Source: Bradyrhizobium cajani
GTDB taxonomy: Bacteria; Pseudomonadota; Alphaproteobacteria; Rhizobiales; Xanthobacteraceae
Reading direction: 5' to 3'
Length of the DNA: 64,000 nt
NCBI RefSeq assembly: GCF_009759665.1
Contig: NZ_WQNE01000021.1
Coordinates: forward strand, 88,525-152,524
Shown: positions 16,389 through 25,299 of the stretch, piece by piece
How positions within the stretch are numbered: position 1 is the first letter of the stretch
Layout of the letters: every line of letters starts with the position of its first letter
Made by a program: the position numbers and the translations under genes
Notes under the pieces: model-generated
Databases searched by the model: none
Told to the model about the DNA's origin: nothing
What the model saw: only the letters and a program-made list of their open reading frames with translations

Positions 16389-16604
16389 ATGTCGAGATAT
16401 TGCATTGATTCCATCGACGCATTGAAGCGTCCGGGCAGGGACGACGATGGCGTGGTTTCCTTGGATCACGTAGTTCTTACGGCGTTTGTTGTCGCCACAG
16501 TAAGTGCGGCATTCAAGGCGGCTGCGACTGGTCCCATGACGGCCGCGCTAACCAGCGCAATGAGCAAGCTCGACACTGCTGTTTCCACTGTTGGCGGAGG
16601 TTAG
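16389..16604 (+). CDS. Second Flp-like pilin with altered processing region
   Basis: A 71-residue paralogue of the pilin at 16066, with Gly21 and the VVS start conserved. The mature N-terminus is VVSLDHVVLTAFVVATVSAAF: Glu+5 is Asp and Tyr+6 is His. Glu+5 is needed for assembly in type IV pilins, so this copy may be a minor pilin, an inhibitor or a decaying duplicate. The third-position bias looks normal and there is no frameshift. The tail ends in glycines (STVGGG). It lies 117 bases after the first pilin and 85 before cpaA. Confidence 0.8.
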   Translation: MSRYCIDSIDALKRPGRDDDGVVSLDHVVLTAFVVATVSAAFKAAATGPMTAALTSAMSKLDTAVSTVGGG

Positions 16605-16689
16605 TACGGCCGTTTGGGCCGGCGGACATCTGCATCTGCCACAGGTTCTTTCTGAGTACGATATTTGATGAGTTTGGGACACGCGTTCT

Positions 16690-17196
16690 ATGAGTTGGAT
16701 TGTTCCCATAGCTTCGATTCTGGAAATCCTGTTGTTGCTCTACGTTGCGACGCTCGATGTCGCGACACGATTGATCAGAAATGAGATTTGCCTGGCGCTG
16801 GCGCTGCTCGGAATCGCCAGTCAAATCGCCAGCCCGATGCAGCTTGCCGAGTCCCTGATATCCGCTGCGCTCCTCTTTCTGTTGTTGTTTTTCATCTATA
16901 CGCGGGGATGGATGGGTGGTGGCGACGTGAAGTTGCTGGTTGCCCTGGCGGTTGGTCTTCCCCTGACGGGCATCGTCGAGTTGCTGACCGTCACCGCGCT
17001 GGCCGGCGGCGTCCTTGCTCTGATGCATCTGCTGATGCGCAACCTGCCATATCCCAAGATGGCGCCGGCAGGATCGTCGTTCGCGCGCCGCGTCTACGCG
17101 GTCGAGCGTTGGCGTCATTTGCGTCATGCACCGCTGCCTTACGGCGTCGCCATCGCCTGCGGCGGCATCTGGGCCATTTTCAGTCGAGGATTTTGA
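16690..17196 (+). CDS. cpaA: Prepilin peptidase CpaA/TadV
   Basis: A 168-residue inner-membrane aspartic protease of the A24 family. The catalytic residues are Asp23 (TLDVATRLIRNE) and Asp79 (MGGGDVKLL). About five hydrophobic segments are visible. It lacks the N-methylation domain of PilD, as usual for Tad systems, and removes the leaders of the two Flp pilins and the TadE-like proteins encoded here. cpaB follows one base after its stop codon. Confidence 0.92.
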   Translation: MSWIVPIASILEILLLLYVATLDVATRLIRNEICLALALLGIASQIASPMQLAESLISAALLFLLLFFIYTRGWMGGGDVKLLVALAVGLPLTGIVELLTVTALAGGVLALMHLLMRNLPYPKMAPAGSSFARRVYAVERWRHLRHAPLPYGVAIACGGIWAIFSRGF

Positions 17197-17197
17197 C

Positions 17198-18157
17198 ATG
17201 TCGTCCAGCTTGCGTCTTTCGATCATTATGGTGCTGTTGCTCGCTACCACTGCGCTCGGGCTTATTGCCTACAACATGAACCTGCCGAAGCAGGTCCCGG
17301 TGGAGGTCACAGCGAAGGGGCCTGCGGCGCCTGCCACAGTTGGTTATTTTGTTGCGGCACGACCGCTACCGAAGGGGACGCTGGCCCGCCAGGAAGATTT
17401 CACGGTCCGCTCGGTGACGCCGGAGCAGGTTCCGACAGGAGCGATCCTCGAAACGCCGGAGACCAAGATCGGGCTTCCCGGCTCCCTCGTTCGCAAGTTC
17501 GTCGAGACAGGCAGCCCCGTCACACTGCAAGACATCCTGCGCCCCCGGGATCGGGGTTTCCTCGCCAGTGTCCTCGCACCGGATAGCCGTGCCATCAGCA
17601 TCAAGGTGGACGAGGAGTCCGGTGTCTCGGGGCTGATCAGGCCAGGCGACCATGTGGATGTCGTCCTGACCCAGGTGTTCGAGAAGGCGGATCCCGTACG
17701 TCGTGCCCTCAGCGAAACCGTCCTGCGCAACGTCCGGGTCATTGCGATTGACCAGGAGATCACGGAAGGCGGACGAGGCATCAACGGCGTAGCAGGCAAG
17801 CTGGCGCAAACCGTGTCGCTGGAGCTGACGCAGGAACAGGTCAAGAAAGTCACCGTTGCAAAGCAGCTCGGAACGCTCTCCCTGGCCGTACGCGCGGCGG
17901 TCGATCAGTGGGACAAGGGAGACACCGGCGCGATGTCGAGCTGCGATGTCTCGCCGGAGCTTGCCCGCCAGAATGCACTTGCCGGCCAGAGAACGGCGGT
18001 GGTCGTGCATTCCGGCGGTGAGGTCAAGCAATACACCGTCAGGAAGCAGGATTCGGAATACATCGATGCTGTCGTGAGCTGCGATGGAGCGTCGGGCGTC
18101 GCGGGCCCGACAGCGACGGCGATGCGTGATACTGCCAAGCTGACGGAGAAGCACTAA
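17198..18157 (+). CDS. cpaB: Flp pilus assembly protein CpaB/RcpC
   Basis: A 319-residue protein with an N-terminal signal anchor (LSIIMVLLLATTALGLIAY). A SAF domain follows, starting near residue 48 (VGYFVAARPLPKGTLARQEDF), then the RcpC/CpaB domain (DSRAISIKVDEESGVSGLIRPGDHVDVVLT). It acts in the periplasm, probably with secretin CpaC. The stop overlaps the next start by one base. Confidence 0.92.
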   Translation: MSSSLRLSIIMVLLLATTALGLIAYNMNLPKQVPVEVTAKGPAAPATVGYFVAARPLPKGTLARQEDFTVRSVTPEQVPTGAILETPETKIGLPGSLVRKFVETGSPVTLQDILRPRDRGFLASVLAPDSRAISIKVDEESGVSGLIRPGDHVDVVLTQVFEKADPVRRALSETVLRNVRVIAIDQEITEGGRGINGVAGKLAQTVSLELTQEQVKKVTVAKQLGTLSLAVRAAVDQWDKGDTGAMSSCDVSPELARQNALAGQRTAVVVHSGGEVKQYTVRKQDSEYIDAVVSCDGASGVAGPTATAMRDTAKLTEKH

Positions 18158-19353
18158 TGAACATGGCCATCGCAACTCCGCCCGAAGGCACGACATCCGT
18201 CGTCACGCGCAACCAGGTCGTCTGTTTCGTCAATGATGAGCTCAGTGCTGCTGCCCTGCGCAAAGGTCTCGAAGGCAGCAACCTCTCGATCAGGCACGGC
18301 ACGATCCGCAATGCGATACGGATGCTCGAAACGGACGCCGACCTGTTCGCCCTGGTGGCTGACATCAGCGGCATCGATGATCCCTTCACCGAGCTGGAGC
18401 GCCTGGCCTGCGTCTGCCCACCTGACGTCCGCGTAGCCTTGATCGGTGAGAGCAGGGAGATCACTTTCTACCGCGACCTCATGGAGCTCGGCCTGACCGA
18501 GTACCTTCCGAAGCCGCTCACGCGAGACATGGTGCTGGACCAGCTGCGCCCGAAGCTGCTCGGCGACGCTACGCACGCTCCGGTCGATCGCGGTGGACAT
18601 GTGGTCTCGATCTGCGGGGCGCAGGGCGGCGCCGGCGCAACGAGCATCGCCATCAATCTTGCATTCCAGATCGCCGAGACCACCAAGGCCAAGGTCGCGC
18701 TGCTCGATCTTCATCTGCAAGGCGGTGAGGCCGCCGTGATGTTGGGCGTTCGACCCGGCCCCGGGCTGCGGATCGCTCTGGAAAACCCGATGCGCGCGGA
18801 CACGTTGTTCATCGAGCGCGCGGCAATCGAAGTCAACGAGCGGGTGTCCCTGATTTCCGCCGACGAGGACCTGGATGCGCAGCTGGACGTCACCGAAGCG
18901 GGCGTGAGACACGTGCTCGGCCTGCTCCGTCAGCGCTTCAACTATATCGTCGTCGACGTGCCGGTCCCGTTTCCGCCGTCCATGCACCCCGTGATCAATC
19001 TGTCCCGTCACGTGCTGGTCCTGCTGGAAGCGGAGGTGACCGGACTTCGCAATGCCCATGCGCTTCGCGCCGCGGTCACCAACATTGCTGCCCAAGACCG
19101 GGTCTTCACCTTGCTGAACCGTGCCAACCGCGCAGGGGGGCTTCCGAGAGCCACGATCGTCAAGGCGTTGGGCGCCGAGCCGGACATGGTGATTCCCGAT
19201 CTCGGGAAGGGCATGACGCAGGCGGTCAATCTGGGAATTCCGGCGCTGAAGCACGTGTCAGGACTGCGACGTCACCTCGCACCGATCGTCCGGGAGATCA
19301 CGGGTCTCGGCGCCGAGCGCAAGAGCCGGCTGAGGAGGCTTCTGGGATTATGA
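18157..19353 (+). CDS. cpaE: CpaE/TadZ-like pilus localisation ATPase
   Basis: A 398-residue MinD/ParA-superfamily protein. Residues 20-130 resemble a receiver-like domain (ALVADISGIDDPF; VALIGESREITFYRDLMELG). From about residue 145 comes the ATPase, with a deviant P-loop CGAQGGAGATS near 152-162 whose last positions lack the Lys of a normal Walker A. Such variants are common in CpaE/TadZ, which mark the pole and recruit the Tad machine. It overlaps cpaB and cpaF. Confidence 0.9.
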   Translation: MNMAIATPPEGTTSVVTRNQVVCFVNDELSAAALRKGLEGSNLSIRHGTIRNAIRMLETDADLFALVADISGIDDPFTELERLACVCPPDVRVALIGESREITFYRDLMELGLTEYLPKPLTRDMVLDQLRPKLLGDATHAPVDRGGHVVSICGAQGGAGATSIAINLAFQIAETTKAKVALLDLHLQGGEAAVMLGVRPGPGLRIALENPMRADTLFIERAAIEVNERVSLISADEDLDAQLDVTEAGVRHVLGLLRQRFNYIVVDVPVPFPPSMHPVINLSRHVLVLLEAEVTGLRNAHALRAAVTNIAAQDRVFTLLNRANRAGGLPRATIVKALGAEPDMVIPDLGKGMTQAVNLGIPALKHVSGLRRHLAPIVREITGLGAERKSRLRRLLGL

Positions 19354-20786
19354 AGAAGTTTGGTAGGCGCCCCGACGACCCCCCTGGTCGTTTGCCCGTA
19401 TTGTCGCAAGGCTCTCCTTCGGCGGCGCCGAGCGCGTCTTCCGCAGCCGCGATCTTGCCGCCTCCGCCGTCGAGCTTGCCCGCTTCGATGCCAGCCGTCA
19501 CGCCGACGCGCGACGAGAGCCCGATCCATCATCCCGTCATGTCGGCCTCCTTGAGGGAACGGGTCATCGAGCAGATCGACCCGGCGGCCGCCGCAACTGT
19601 CTCGCGCGAGGTGCTTCGGCGCCAGATCGAGGAAATCATCCACGGGATAGCCAACGAGGAGCGTCTCGAACTGTCGGGACGCGAGCAGCTGCAACTCGCG
19701 GACGAGATCGCGGACGACATGACCGGTTACGGTCCGCTCCGTCCGCTCCTGTTGGACCAATCGATCAACGACATCATGATCAACGGCCCGAGCAACGTCT
19801 ACGTCGAGCGAAGCGGGAAGCTCGAACGCGTCGCGGTACGTTTCCGCGACAATGATCACATTGCATCGGTGGGGCAGAAGATTGCCGCTCGGGTTGGCCG
19901 GCGCGTCGATGAATCCAGTCCGATGGTGGATTGCCGCCTGCCGGACGGCAGCCGCGTCAACATCATCCTTCCGCCGCTGGCGATCCATAGTCCCTGCATT
20001 TCCATCCGAAAATTTCCAAGCCGCCGTTTGAATCTGGCCGGGATGATCGAGAACGGCTCGATGACCGCGGCCATCGGGCAATTGCTGGAGATTGCTGCCC
20101 GATCCCGGCTCAATGTTCTGGTCTCCGGTGGCACGGGCTCCGGCAAGACGACGCTGCTCAACGCCATGAGCCAGTTCATCGATCACAGCGAGCGCATCGT
20201 CACCATCGAGGACGCAGCGGAACTGCAGCTTCAGCAGCCGCACGTGATCAGCCTGGAGACCCGGCCCCCGAGCCTCGAGGGCACAGGGCAGGTGACCCAG
20301 CGCGATCTGTTGTGGAATGCGCTGCGCATGCGCCCCGATCGGATCGTCGTGGGCGAGGTGCGTGGTGCTGAAGCATTCGACATGCTGCAGGCGATGAACA
20401 CCGGTCATGACGGCTCCATCTCGACGGTGCATGCCAACAGCGCCCGCGACGCACTGACCCGTATCGAAAACATGGTGCAGATGGGGCAGGTCAATCTGCC
20501 GTCGCGGGCGATTCGAACTCAGATCGTCGCTGCGCTGGATCTCATCGTGCAGGTTGAACGCATGAGGGATGGGCAGCGACGGATTGTCCAGATCAGCGAG
20601 GTGGTCGGCCTCGAAAGCGATGTGATCACCACCAACGACATCGCCGCGTTCGAATACAAGGACGAGGATGTTCACGGGAGGATATCGGGAACCTACAAGT
20701 CCACCCACGCAGTCCCAAAGTTCAAGAGCCGTCTTGTCTATTATGGCCTGGATCGAGCCTGGGCTGAGGCGATGAGGCAGATATGA
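19350..20786 (+). CDS. cpaF: Tad secretion ATPase CpaF/TadA
   Basis: A 478-residue type II/IV secretion ATPase that powers pilus assembly. The N-terminal 65 residues are proline/serine-rich and disordered. Then come the helical N domain (TGYGPLRPLLLDQSINDIMINGP) and the core: Walker A GGTGSGKTTLLNAMS near 260-272, Asp box TIEDAAELQL, Walker B RMRPDRIVVGEVRGAEAFDML and His box MNTGHDGSISTVHANS. All motifs are intact. Four-base overlaps link it to the genes on both sides. Confidence 0.95.
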   Translation: MKKFGRRPDDPPGRLPVLSQGSPSAAPSASSAAAILPPPPSSLPASMPAVTPTRDESPIHHPVMSASLRERVIEQIDPAAAATVSREVLRRQIEEIIHGIANEERLELSGREQLQLADEIADDMTGYGPLRPLLLDQSINDIMINGPSNVYVERSGKLERVAVRFRDNDHIASVGQKIAARVGRRVDESSPMVDCRLPDGSRVNIILPPLAIHSPCISIRKFPSRRLNLAGMIENGSMTAAIGQLLEIAARSRLNVLVSGGTGSGKTTLLNAMSQFIDHSERIVTIEDAAELQLQQPHVISLETRPPSLEGTGQVTQRDLLWNALRMRPDRIVVGEVRGAEAFDMLQAMNTGHDGSISTVHANSARDALTRIENMVQMGQVNLPSRAIRTQIVAALDLIVQVERMRDGQRRIVQISEVVGLESDVITTNDIAAFEYKDEDVHGRISGTYKSTHAVPKFKSRLVYYGLDRAWAEAMRQI

Positions 20787-21715
20787 TACCGACCTCCGTG
20801 ATCCTCATTGTCCTGGCCCTCCTGATGTGCGCAGCATGCACGTCGCTGTGGCTTGATGCTCGGCAAAGGCGCGTCGATCGTCAGCTCGCCGCGGCTCTGC
20901 CGACCTCGCAGTCGGCCGGTCTGCCCTCAATTCGTCGGTCGGAGACCGGAGCCCGTTCGCATTTTCTCCACCGCCTGGCCAGTTACAGACCTCAGATCCC
21001 TTATGCCTTGCACCCTGCCTATGTGCTGCTCATGGGTGTCATGACGGCAGCGGCAATCTTTTATGCCAACAGCCTCCTCGGTTTTTCCAGCTTCTACGTT
21101 TCTATCGTCGCTGGAGGTGCCAGCATCATGGTGGTGCGGGGTCTTTTTGGATGGCAGCAACGTCGCTACGTCGACAAGCTGTTTCGACAGCTTCCAGACG
21201 CAATTCAACTGGTGACCAGCACGGTTCGATCGGGACTGCCGGTGCAGGAAGCGTTTCGCACCATCGCGCGCGAGATGCCGCAACCAACCGCCGGGCAGTT
21301 TGCCATCGTATGCAACGAATTGAATCTGGGGAGACCTGCGGAGGAGGCCATCGAGGGCATCTATCGGCGAACGCAAGTGGCGGAGTATGGGATCTTCGCG
21401 GTGACGCTTGCCGTGCAGCTGAAGTCGGGCGGCAGCTTGGCCGAGACCTTGCAGACTCTGGGAGAGACGGTGAGGCAGCGGGTCGCGCTCGCTGCTCGTG
21501 CCAAGGCTCTGGCGGGCGAGGTGATCTTTTCCTCCCGCGCGCTTTCATGCGCGCCTCTCATCATAGGCGGGATCCTCTACACGATCAGCCCGCAATCCGT
21601 CGATATGCTGTTCCATGACTCGACTGGAAACATGCTCCTGGCTTATGCGACAGGCTCGGTGCTTGCGGGGCACTTCGTGATCCGCTGGATGATCAGAAGG
21701 GAGACGGCGCTATGA
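20783..21715 (+). CDS. tadB: Tad pilus inner-membrane protein TadB
   Basis: A 310-residue GspF/TadC-superfamily platform protein. An N-terminal hydrophobic segment (VILIVLALLMCAACTSLWL) is followed by two more near residues 75-115 and a cytoplasmic helical domain (VTSTVRSGLPVQEAFRTIAREMP; LAVQLKSGGSLAETLQTLGETVRQR). The C-terminal part has two further membrane segments. It pairs with TadC to form the platform under CpaF. Overlaps cpaF and tadC by four bases each. Confidence 0.92.
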   Translation: MIPTSVILIVLALLMCAACTSLWLDARQRRVDRQLAAALPTSQSAGLPSIRRSETGARSHFLHRLASYRPQIPYALHPAYVLLMGVMTAAAIFYANSLLGFSSFYVSIVAGGASIMVVRGLFGWQQRRYVDKLFRQLPDAIQLVTSTVRSGLPVQEAFRTIAREMPQPTAGQFAIVCNELNLGRPAEEAIEGIYRRTQVAEYGIFAVTLAVQLKSGGSLAETLQTLGETVRQRVALAARAKALAGEVIFSSRALSCAPLIIGGILYTISPQSVDMLFHDSTGNMLLAYATGSVLAGHFVIRWMIRRETAL

Positions 21716-22623
21716 CTGCCGCTCTCGGTATCGCGACCCTTGCCGTTGCGGCCGCGGCTGCGACCGTGCTGCTGGTCATCCGCGAAGTCCACATTCGTAC
21801 ATTGAACACGCGGGTGGCAAATGCCGTGATCGGCATTTCTGACCGGTCAACTGCTTCCCAGGGCATGATCGGCTGGATGTCGTCGATCGGCATGCGGTAT
21901 CGGCGTTTCTACGCCGAGGAGAATCTGGAGCAATTGCGGGCGGTCCTGCAATCATCGGGATTCAATCATCATCGGGTCTTGCCGATCTGGATCGGCATCA
22001 AGACTGTCAGCATGTTCCTGTTTCCGGCGGTCGCCCTGGTGGTTGCGCAGTTCTCAGGGCGGGAGCAGATGGATGTGCTGATCCTCACGCTTTTCGGCGT
22101 GATGATCGGCATCATGGGGCCGCGACTGGTTCTGTGGGTCTTGAAACGGCGCTTCGATGCCGCCGTTCGGCTGGGCACGCCGGATACCATCGATCTGCTG
22201 GTCGTGTGCAGCGAGGCGGGAATGGGCTTGGAGAGCGGGTTGGAGCGTGTGGCGGCGGAGATGGCCGAGACCAATCCGGCCATGGCCCGTGTCTTGCGCG
22301 GCCTGCTCGACGATCTCCGGATCCTGCCAAATCGCTTCGACGCTTTCGAGAAGCTGGGCACCTTGTCGGACGGCCTCCGCCGCTTCGGCACCATGATCAG
22401 CCAAAGCCTGCAATACGGGACGCCGCTGAGCCAGGCACTGCGCAGCATCGCCGAGGACCTGCGGCGCGAACGCATTACCAAGCTGGAAGAACGAGCGCAC
22501 AAATTGGGCGCAAAGCTGACCGTTCCGATGGTCTTGTTTCTGCTTCCAGCGATGTTCGTCATTCTGGGTGGAAGTTCGTTCCTGCACCTCATTCGTGCGT
22601 TCAGCAAATTTGGTCATGGATAA
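21712..22623 (+). CDS. tadC: Tad pilus inner-membrane protein TadC
   Basis: A 303-residue second platform subunit. The T2SF domain runs from about residue 155 (PDTIDLLVVCSEAGMGLESGLERVAAEM) to residue 260 (SQSLQYGTPLSQALRSIAEDLRRER), with a C-terminal membrane segment (LTVPMVLFLLPAMFVILGG). It follows tadB directly. Normal length, no lesions. Confidence 0.92.
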   Translation: MTAALGIATLAVAAAAATVLLVIREVHIRTLNTRVANAVIGISDRSTASQGMIGWMSSIGMRYRRFYAEENLEQLRAVLQSSGFNHHRVLPIWIGIKTVSMFLFPAVALVVAQFSGREQMDVLILTLFGVMIGIMGPRLVLWVLKRRFDAAVRLGTPDTIDLLVVCSEAGMGLESGLERVAAEMAETNPAMARVLRGLLDDLRILPNRFDAFEKLGTLSDGLRRFGTMISQSLQYGTPLSQALRSIAEDLRRERITKLEERAHKLGAKLTVPMVLFLLPAMFVILGGSSFLHLIRAFSKFGHG

Positions 22624-22628
22624 GAGGC

Positions 22629-23111
22629 ATGAGCACGGTTCGCGCCTGTCGCGGTAGGCTTAAGAGCCGCAAAGCGTGTTTCATCGCGGACCAACGCGGC
22701 GCCGTCGCGCTCGAGTTGCCCGCAGTCTACCTTTTTCTGATGTTGAGCATTCTTCTGCCGCTTGCCGACGTTGCGATCGCCGGATTCCAGTTTACCTCGG
22801 CGCGGCAGGCATTGCGAAACTTCGGATACTCAATCCAGTACACTCCGCCAGATGACGTCACGGTAGACACGACGAGCTGGGCGACTGCGGCACTTGCTAA
22901 AGCCGATTCCAAATATCCGATCTCCGATTTCAGGCTTGTTTGCGGTGATAGCAATCTCCCCTGCTCAGCCTCCAACGATGTGAAACCGCGATACTATTCA
23001 TATACGACGACCGTTACCTTGACGCCTATCGTGCTGAGATCGGTTCTGTGCACGAGTGGCACCGGCAATGGTTGTACGTTCACGCTCTCGTACTCGGAGC
23101 AGTTTCAGTAG
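22629..23111 (+). CDS. TadE-like pseudopilin
   Basis: A 160-residue protein. After a basic leader, DQRGAVALELPAVYLFLML shows a prepilin-like site: cleavage after Gly24 and Glu29 at +5. One hydrophobic helix follows, then a periplasmic region with several Cys residues (CGDSNLPC, CTSGTGNGC) likely to form disulphides. ATG 22629 follows tadC by five bases; the longer frame back to 22134 is antiphase reading inside tadC. Probably a minor pseudopilin processed by CpaA. Confidence 0.85.
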   Translation: MSTVRACRGRLKSRKACFIADQRGAVALELPAVYLFLMLSILLPLADVAIAGFQFTSARQALRNFGYSIQYTPPDDVTVDTTSWATAALAKADSKYPISDFRLVCGDSNLPCSASNDVKPRYYSYTTTVTLTPIVLRSVLCTSGTGNGCTFTLSYSEQFQ

Positions 23112-23119
23112 GATGTGCC

Positions 23120-24472
23120 ATGCGTAAGATGCTTCGTTGCCGTCGAGGTTCGGTCGCATTCGCAACGGTTGCCGCCATGGTGCCGCTCGTCGGAGTTCTC
23201 GCACTCGGGACCGAGGCGGGGTCGTGGTACGTCACCAAGCAGCACGCGCAGACTGCCGCTGACGCGGCCGCCTTTTCGGGCGGCCTGTGGTTGGCCTGCT
23301 CTCAGGGGACAGGCTGCTCGGATCAGGCATCACAGACATTGGACTATCGCGCCAAGGAATTCGCGGCGCAGAACGCGTTCTGCGACTCGGCAGACGGCAA
23401 CGCCTACCCCGGCTCGAAGTGCACCACCCATCCGAGTGGGATCGCGCAGGCCGTAACGGTCGCAGTTGCCGGAAATTTCGTGACGGCCACTGTCAGCCAG
23501 CAACAGCCGGCTTACCTGGCAAAGATCCTTGGTTTGTCCACCGTGAATATCCGTGCAGCAGCCACGGCGGAAGTTCGTACACTGGCAAATCCATGTGTTT
23601 TGACTCTGCATGATCCGCTCAGTTTCCAGGGAAGTCCGACCGTACAGGCCCAAAACTGCGGATTGGCATCGAACAGCACAGCGTCTGGTTCCGTGAGCTT
23701 CACGGGCAATACCGGCATCGACGTGAGCAAGGTTGGATCGATCTCAGGGCAGGGCGGGTGCACTCAAACGGGTGGCAACCAATGCAGCAAGGCGATCACC
23801 TATGCACCACCAGTACCCAACCCGCTGAGCGGACTGGACTCAGCGATCTCCGCGTTGAAACCTGCCGACTTCCCCGACGGGGCATGCCCGAATCCACCCA
23901 CAACCTCACCGATCGCGTTGCCAGCGTATGGATCCCCTAACAAATGCTATTATGACTCGTTCTCGTTCCAGAACAACAAGACCTACAATTTGAGCGGGGT
24001 TTACTTCTTTGCTAATGGGCAGATCAACATCCAGGGCAACACAACCATAACTGGAACGGCCACATTGATACTGTTGCCTCCAAACTTCGTGAGGGCGTCA
24101 GACAAAGGGGCCTCGCTGAATATCTCAGGAAATCCAACGATCCAGATCACAGCGCCGGCGTCCATAACGGGTACACAAGTTCCAACCGCTTTGGCTTCGG
24201 TACTGAACCTGATGAGCAACCTGCTGATCTATGATCCGGAGCCGTACAGTAAGAATGGCATAACTCTAACAGGCAATTCCACGAACTACTTCAGCGGCAT
24301 TACCTATGTGCCGAACACTCCCGTGACATACCAAGGGAGCACCCAGAGCACGACTTGCACCCAAGTCATCGCATACGCCATCACCTTGTCGGGCAATTCC
24401 AATTTCGACAATTCGGGATGTTCCGCTAGCGTTAAGCCGACAAGCAAAATTGTTCGACTGGTGTCATCATGA
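23120..24472 (+). CDS. TadG-like pilus protein with glycine/asparagine repeat domain
   Basis: A 450-residue protein with an N-terminal TadE/G-type segment (RRGSVAFATVAAMVPLVGVLALG) but no Glu at +5. The first 170 residues match the Tad domain of TadG proteins (YVTKQHAQTAADAAAFSGG). The rest is low in charge, rich in Asn, Gly, Ser and Thr, with recurring SGNxxI/TGNxxI units (for example LNISGNPTIQI, ITLTGNSTNYF, ITLSGNSNFDN) that suggest a beta-helix. Paired Cys are spread through it. Likely exposed in the periplasm or at the surface. The third-position GC falls in this domain. Confidence 0.82.
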   Translation: MRKMLRCRRGSVAFATVAAMVPLVGVLALGTEAGSWYVTKQHAQTAADAAAFSGGLWLACSQGTGCSDQASQTLDYRAKEFAAQNAFCDSADGNAYPGSKCTTHPSGIAQAVTVAVAGNFVTATVSQQQPAYLAKILGLSTVNIRAAATAEVRTLANPCVLTLHDPLSFQGSPTVQAQNCGLASNSTASGSVSFTGNTGIDVSKVGSISGQGGCTQTGGNQCSKAITYAPPVPNPLSGLDSAISALKPADFPDGACPNPPTTSPIALPAYGSPNKCYYDSFSFQNNKTYNLSGVYFFANGQINIQGNTTITGTATLILLPPNFVRASDKGASLNISGNPTIQITAPASITGTQVPTALASVLNLMSNLLIYDPEPYSKNGITLTGNSTNYFSGITYVPNTPVTYQGSTQSTTCTQVIAYAITLSGNSNFDNSGCSASVKPTSKIVRLVSS

Positions 24473-24879
24473 GGAAACTCGATCAGCGCGGCGTCGCGTC
24501 GTTCGAGTTTGTCGTCGTCGCGGCGGCGTTTTTCACGTTGGTGTTCGCCATCTTCGATCTCGGCCGTTACGCCATCACGATGCAGTCGTTGCGGTCGCTC
24601 GCGGGCGCCGGTGCGCGGGCGGCCATGATCAACGATTGCTACACAGATGCCGTTCTCAAAGGAATGACTCCCTCGTGTAGCGGTGACTACCTGCCTGATG
24701 ACAAGAAGAAAGCCCTTGCCCCCTTCCTGTATGCCGGCGGTCTCTCGCCGACGCTGAGTACGGCCACGGGAGCCTCCGCACTTACCACTACGGCATCGCA
24801 GCCGGGTTTCACCATGCTGTTTCCGATATGGGGCACGGCGTTGAACGCGCCGAGCGCGTCCACCAACGTTCCGTTTTAG
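24469..24879 (+). CDS. TadE/TadF-like pseudopilin
   Basis: A 136-residue protein with a very short leader: cleavage is expected after Gly8 in MRKLDQRG, then VASFEFVVVAAAFFTLVFAIFDLGRYAI with Glu at +5 and Phe at +6. The periplasmic part has two Cys (NDCYTDAVLKGMTPSC). It overlaps the preceding gene by four bases and is the third minor subunit of the locus. The Gly-Glu arrangement matches the major pilin better than the second pilin does. Confidence 0.85.
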   Translation: MRKLDQRGVASFEFVVVAAAFFTLVFAIFDLGRYAITMQSLRSLAGAGARAAMINDCYTDAVLKGMTPSCSGDYLPDDKKKALAPFLYAGGLSPTLSTATGASALTTTASQPGFTMLFPIWGTALNAPSASTNVPF

Positions 24880-25299
24880 TGGGCATCATAGTGGAGTGCG
24901 CCTCGTTGACGGTAAGAAAAGGCAGCTCGATTGCGGAGACGGAGCTTCCGAAAATCGATAAGGACTGCCGTTGGGAGAACCGTGGAAATCCCGAAGGCTA
25001 TCGCGCTGCGAGTCGGTTCCCGCGAAGGCGCCGAGAGTGGTGCATGCTGGCAACAATTAGCAACATTCGCCTGAGTTGCCGCACCGCGGTAAGTCTCTGG
25101 CCTTGCAAGCAGGAGGCGTGACGGACGATGATGCTCTTAGGCGTCGTATTTGGCGCGGTGGGCGCCAGCAAGACGAAGTAACGATTTATATCGGGACAGG
25201 TTGTAAGCTCTGCGGCGGGGTGCGTGAAGAAGAGTCAAGAGGCGCCGAGAACGTACAATTACGGGCATAGCCGTCGATTGCGGCGGAGGGGGAATCGAA
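24880..25299. other. Gap splitting the Tad locus
   Basis: About 420 bases between the inner-membrane/pilin half and the secretin half. Short open frames here have no convincing start or composition. The region may hold a promoter giving separate control of cpaC and the lipoproteins. Confidence 0.5.
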
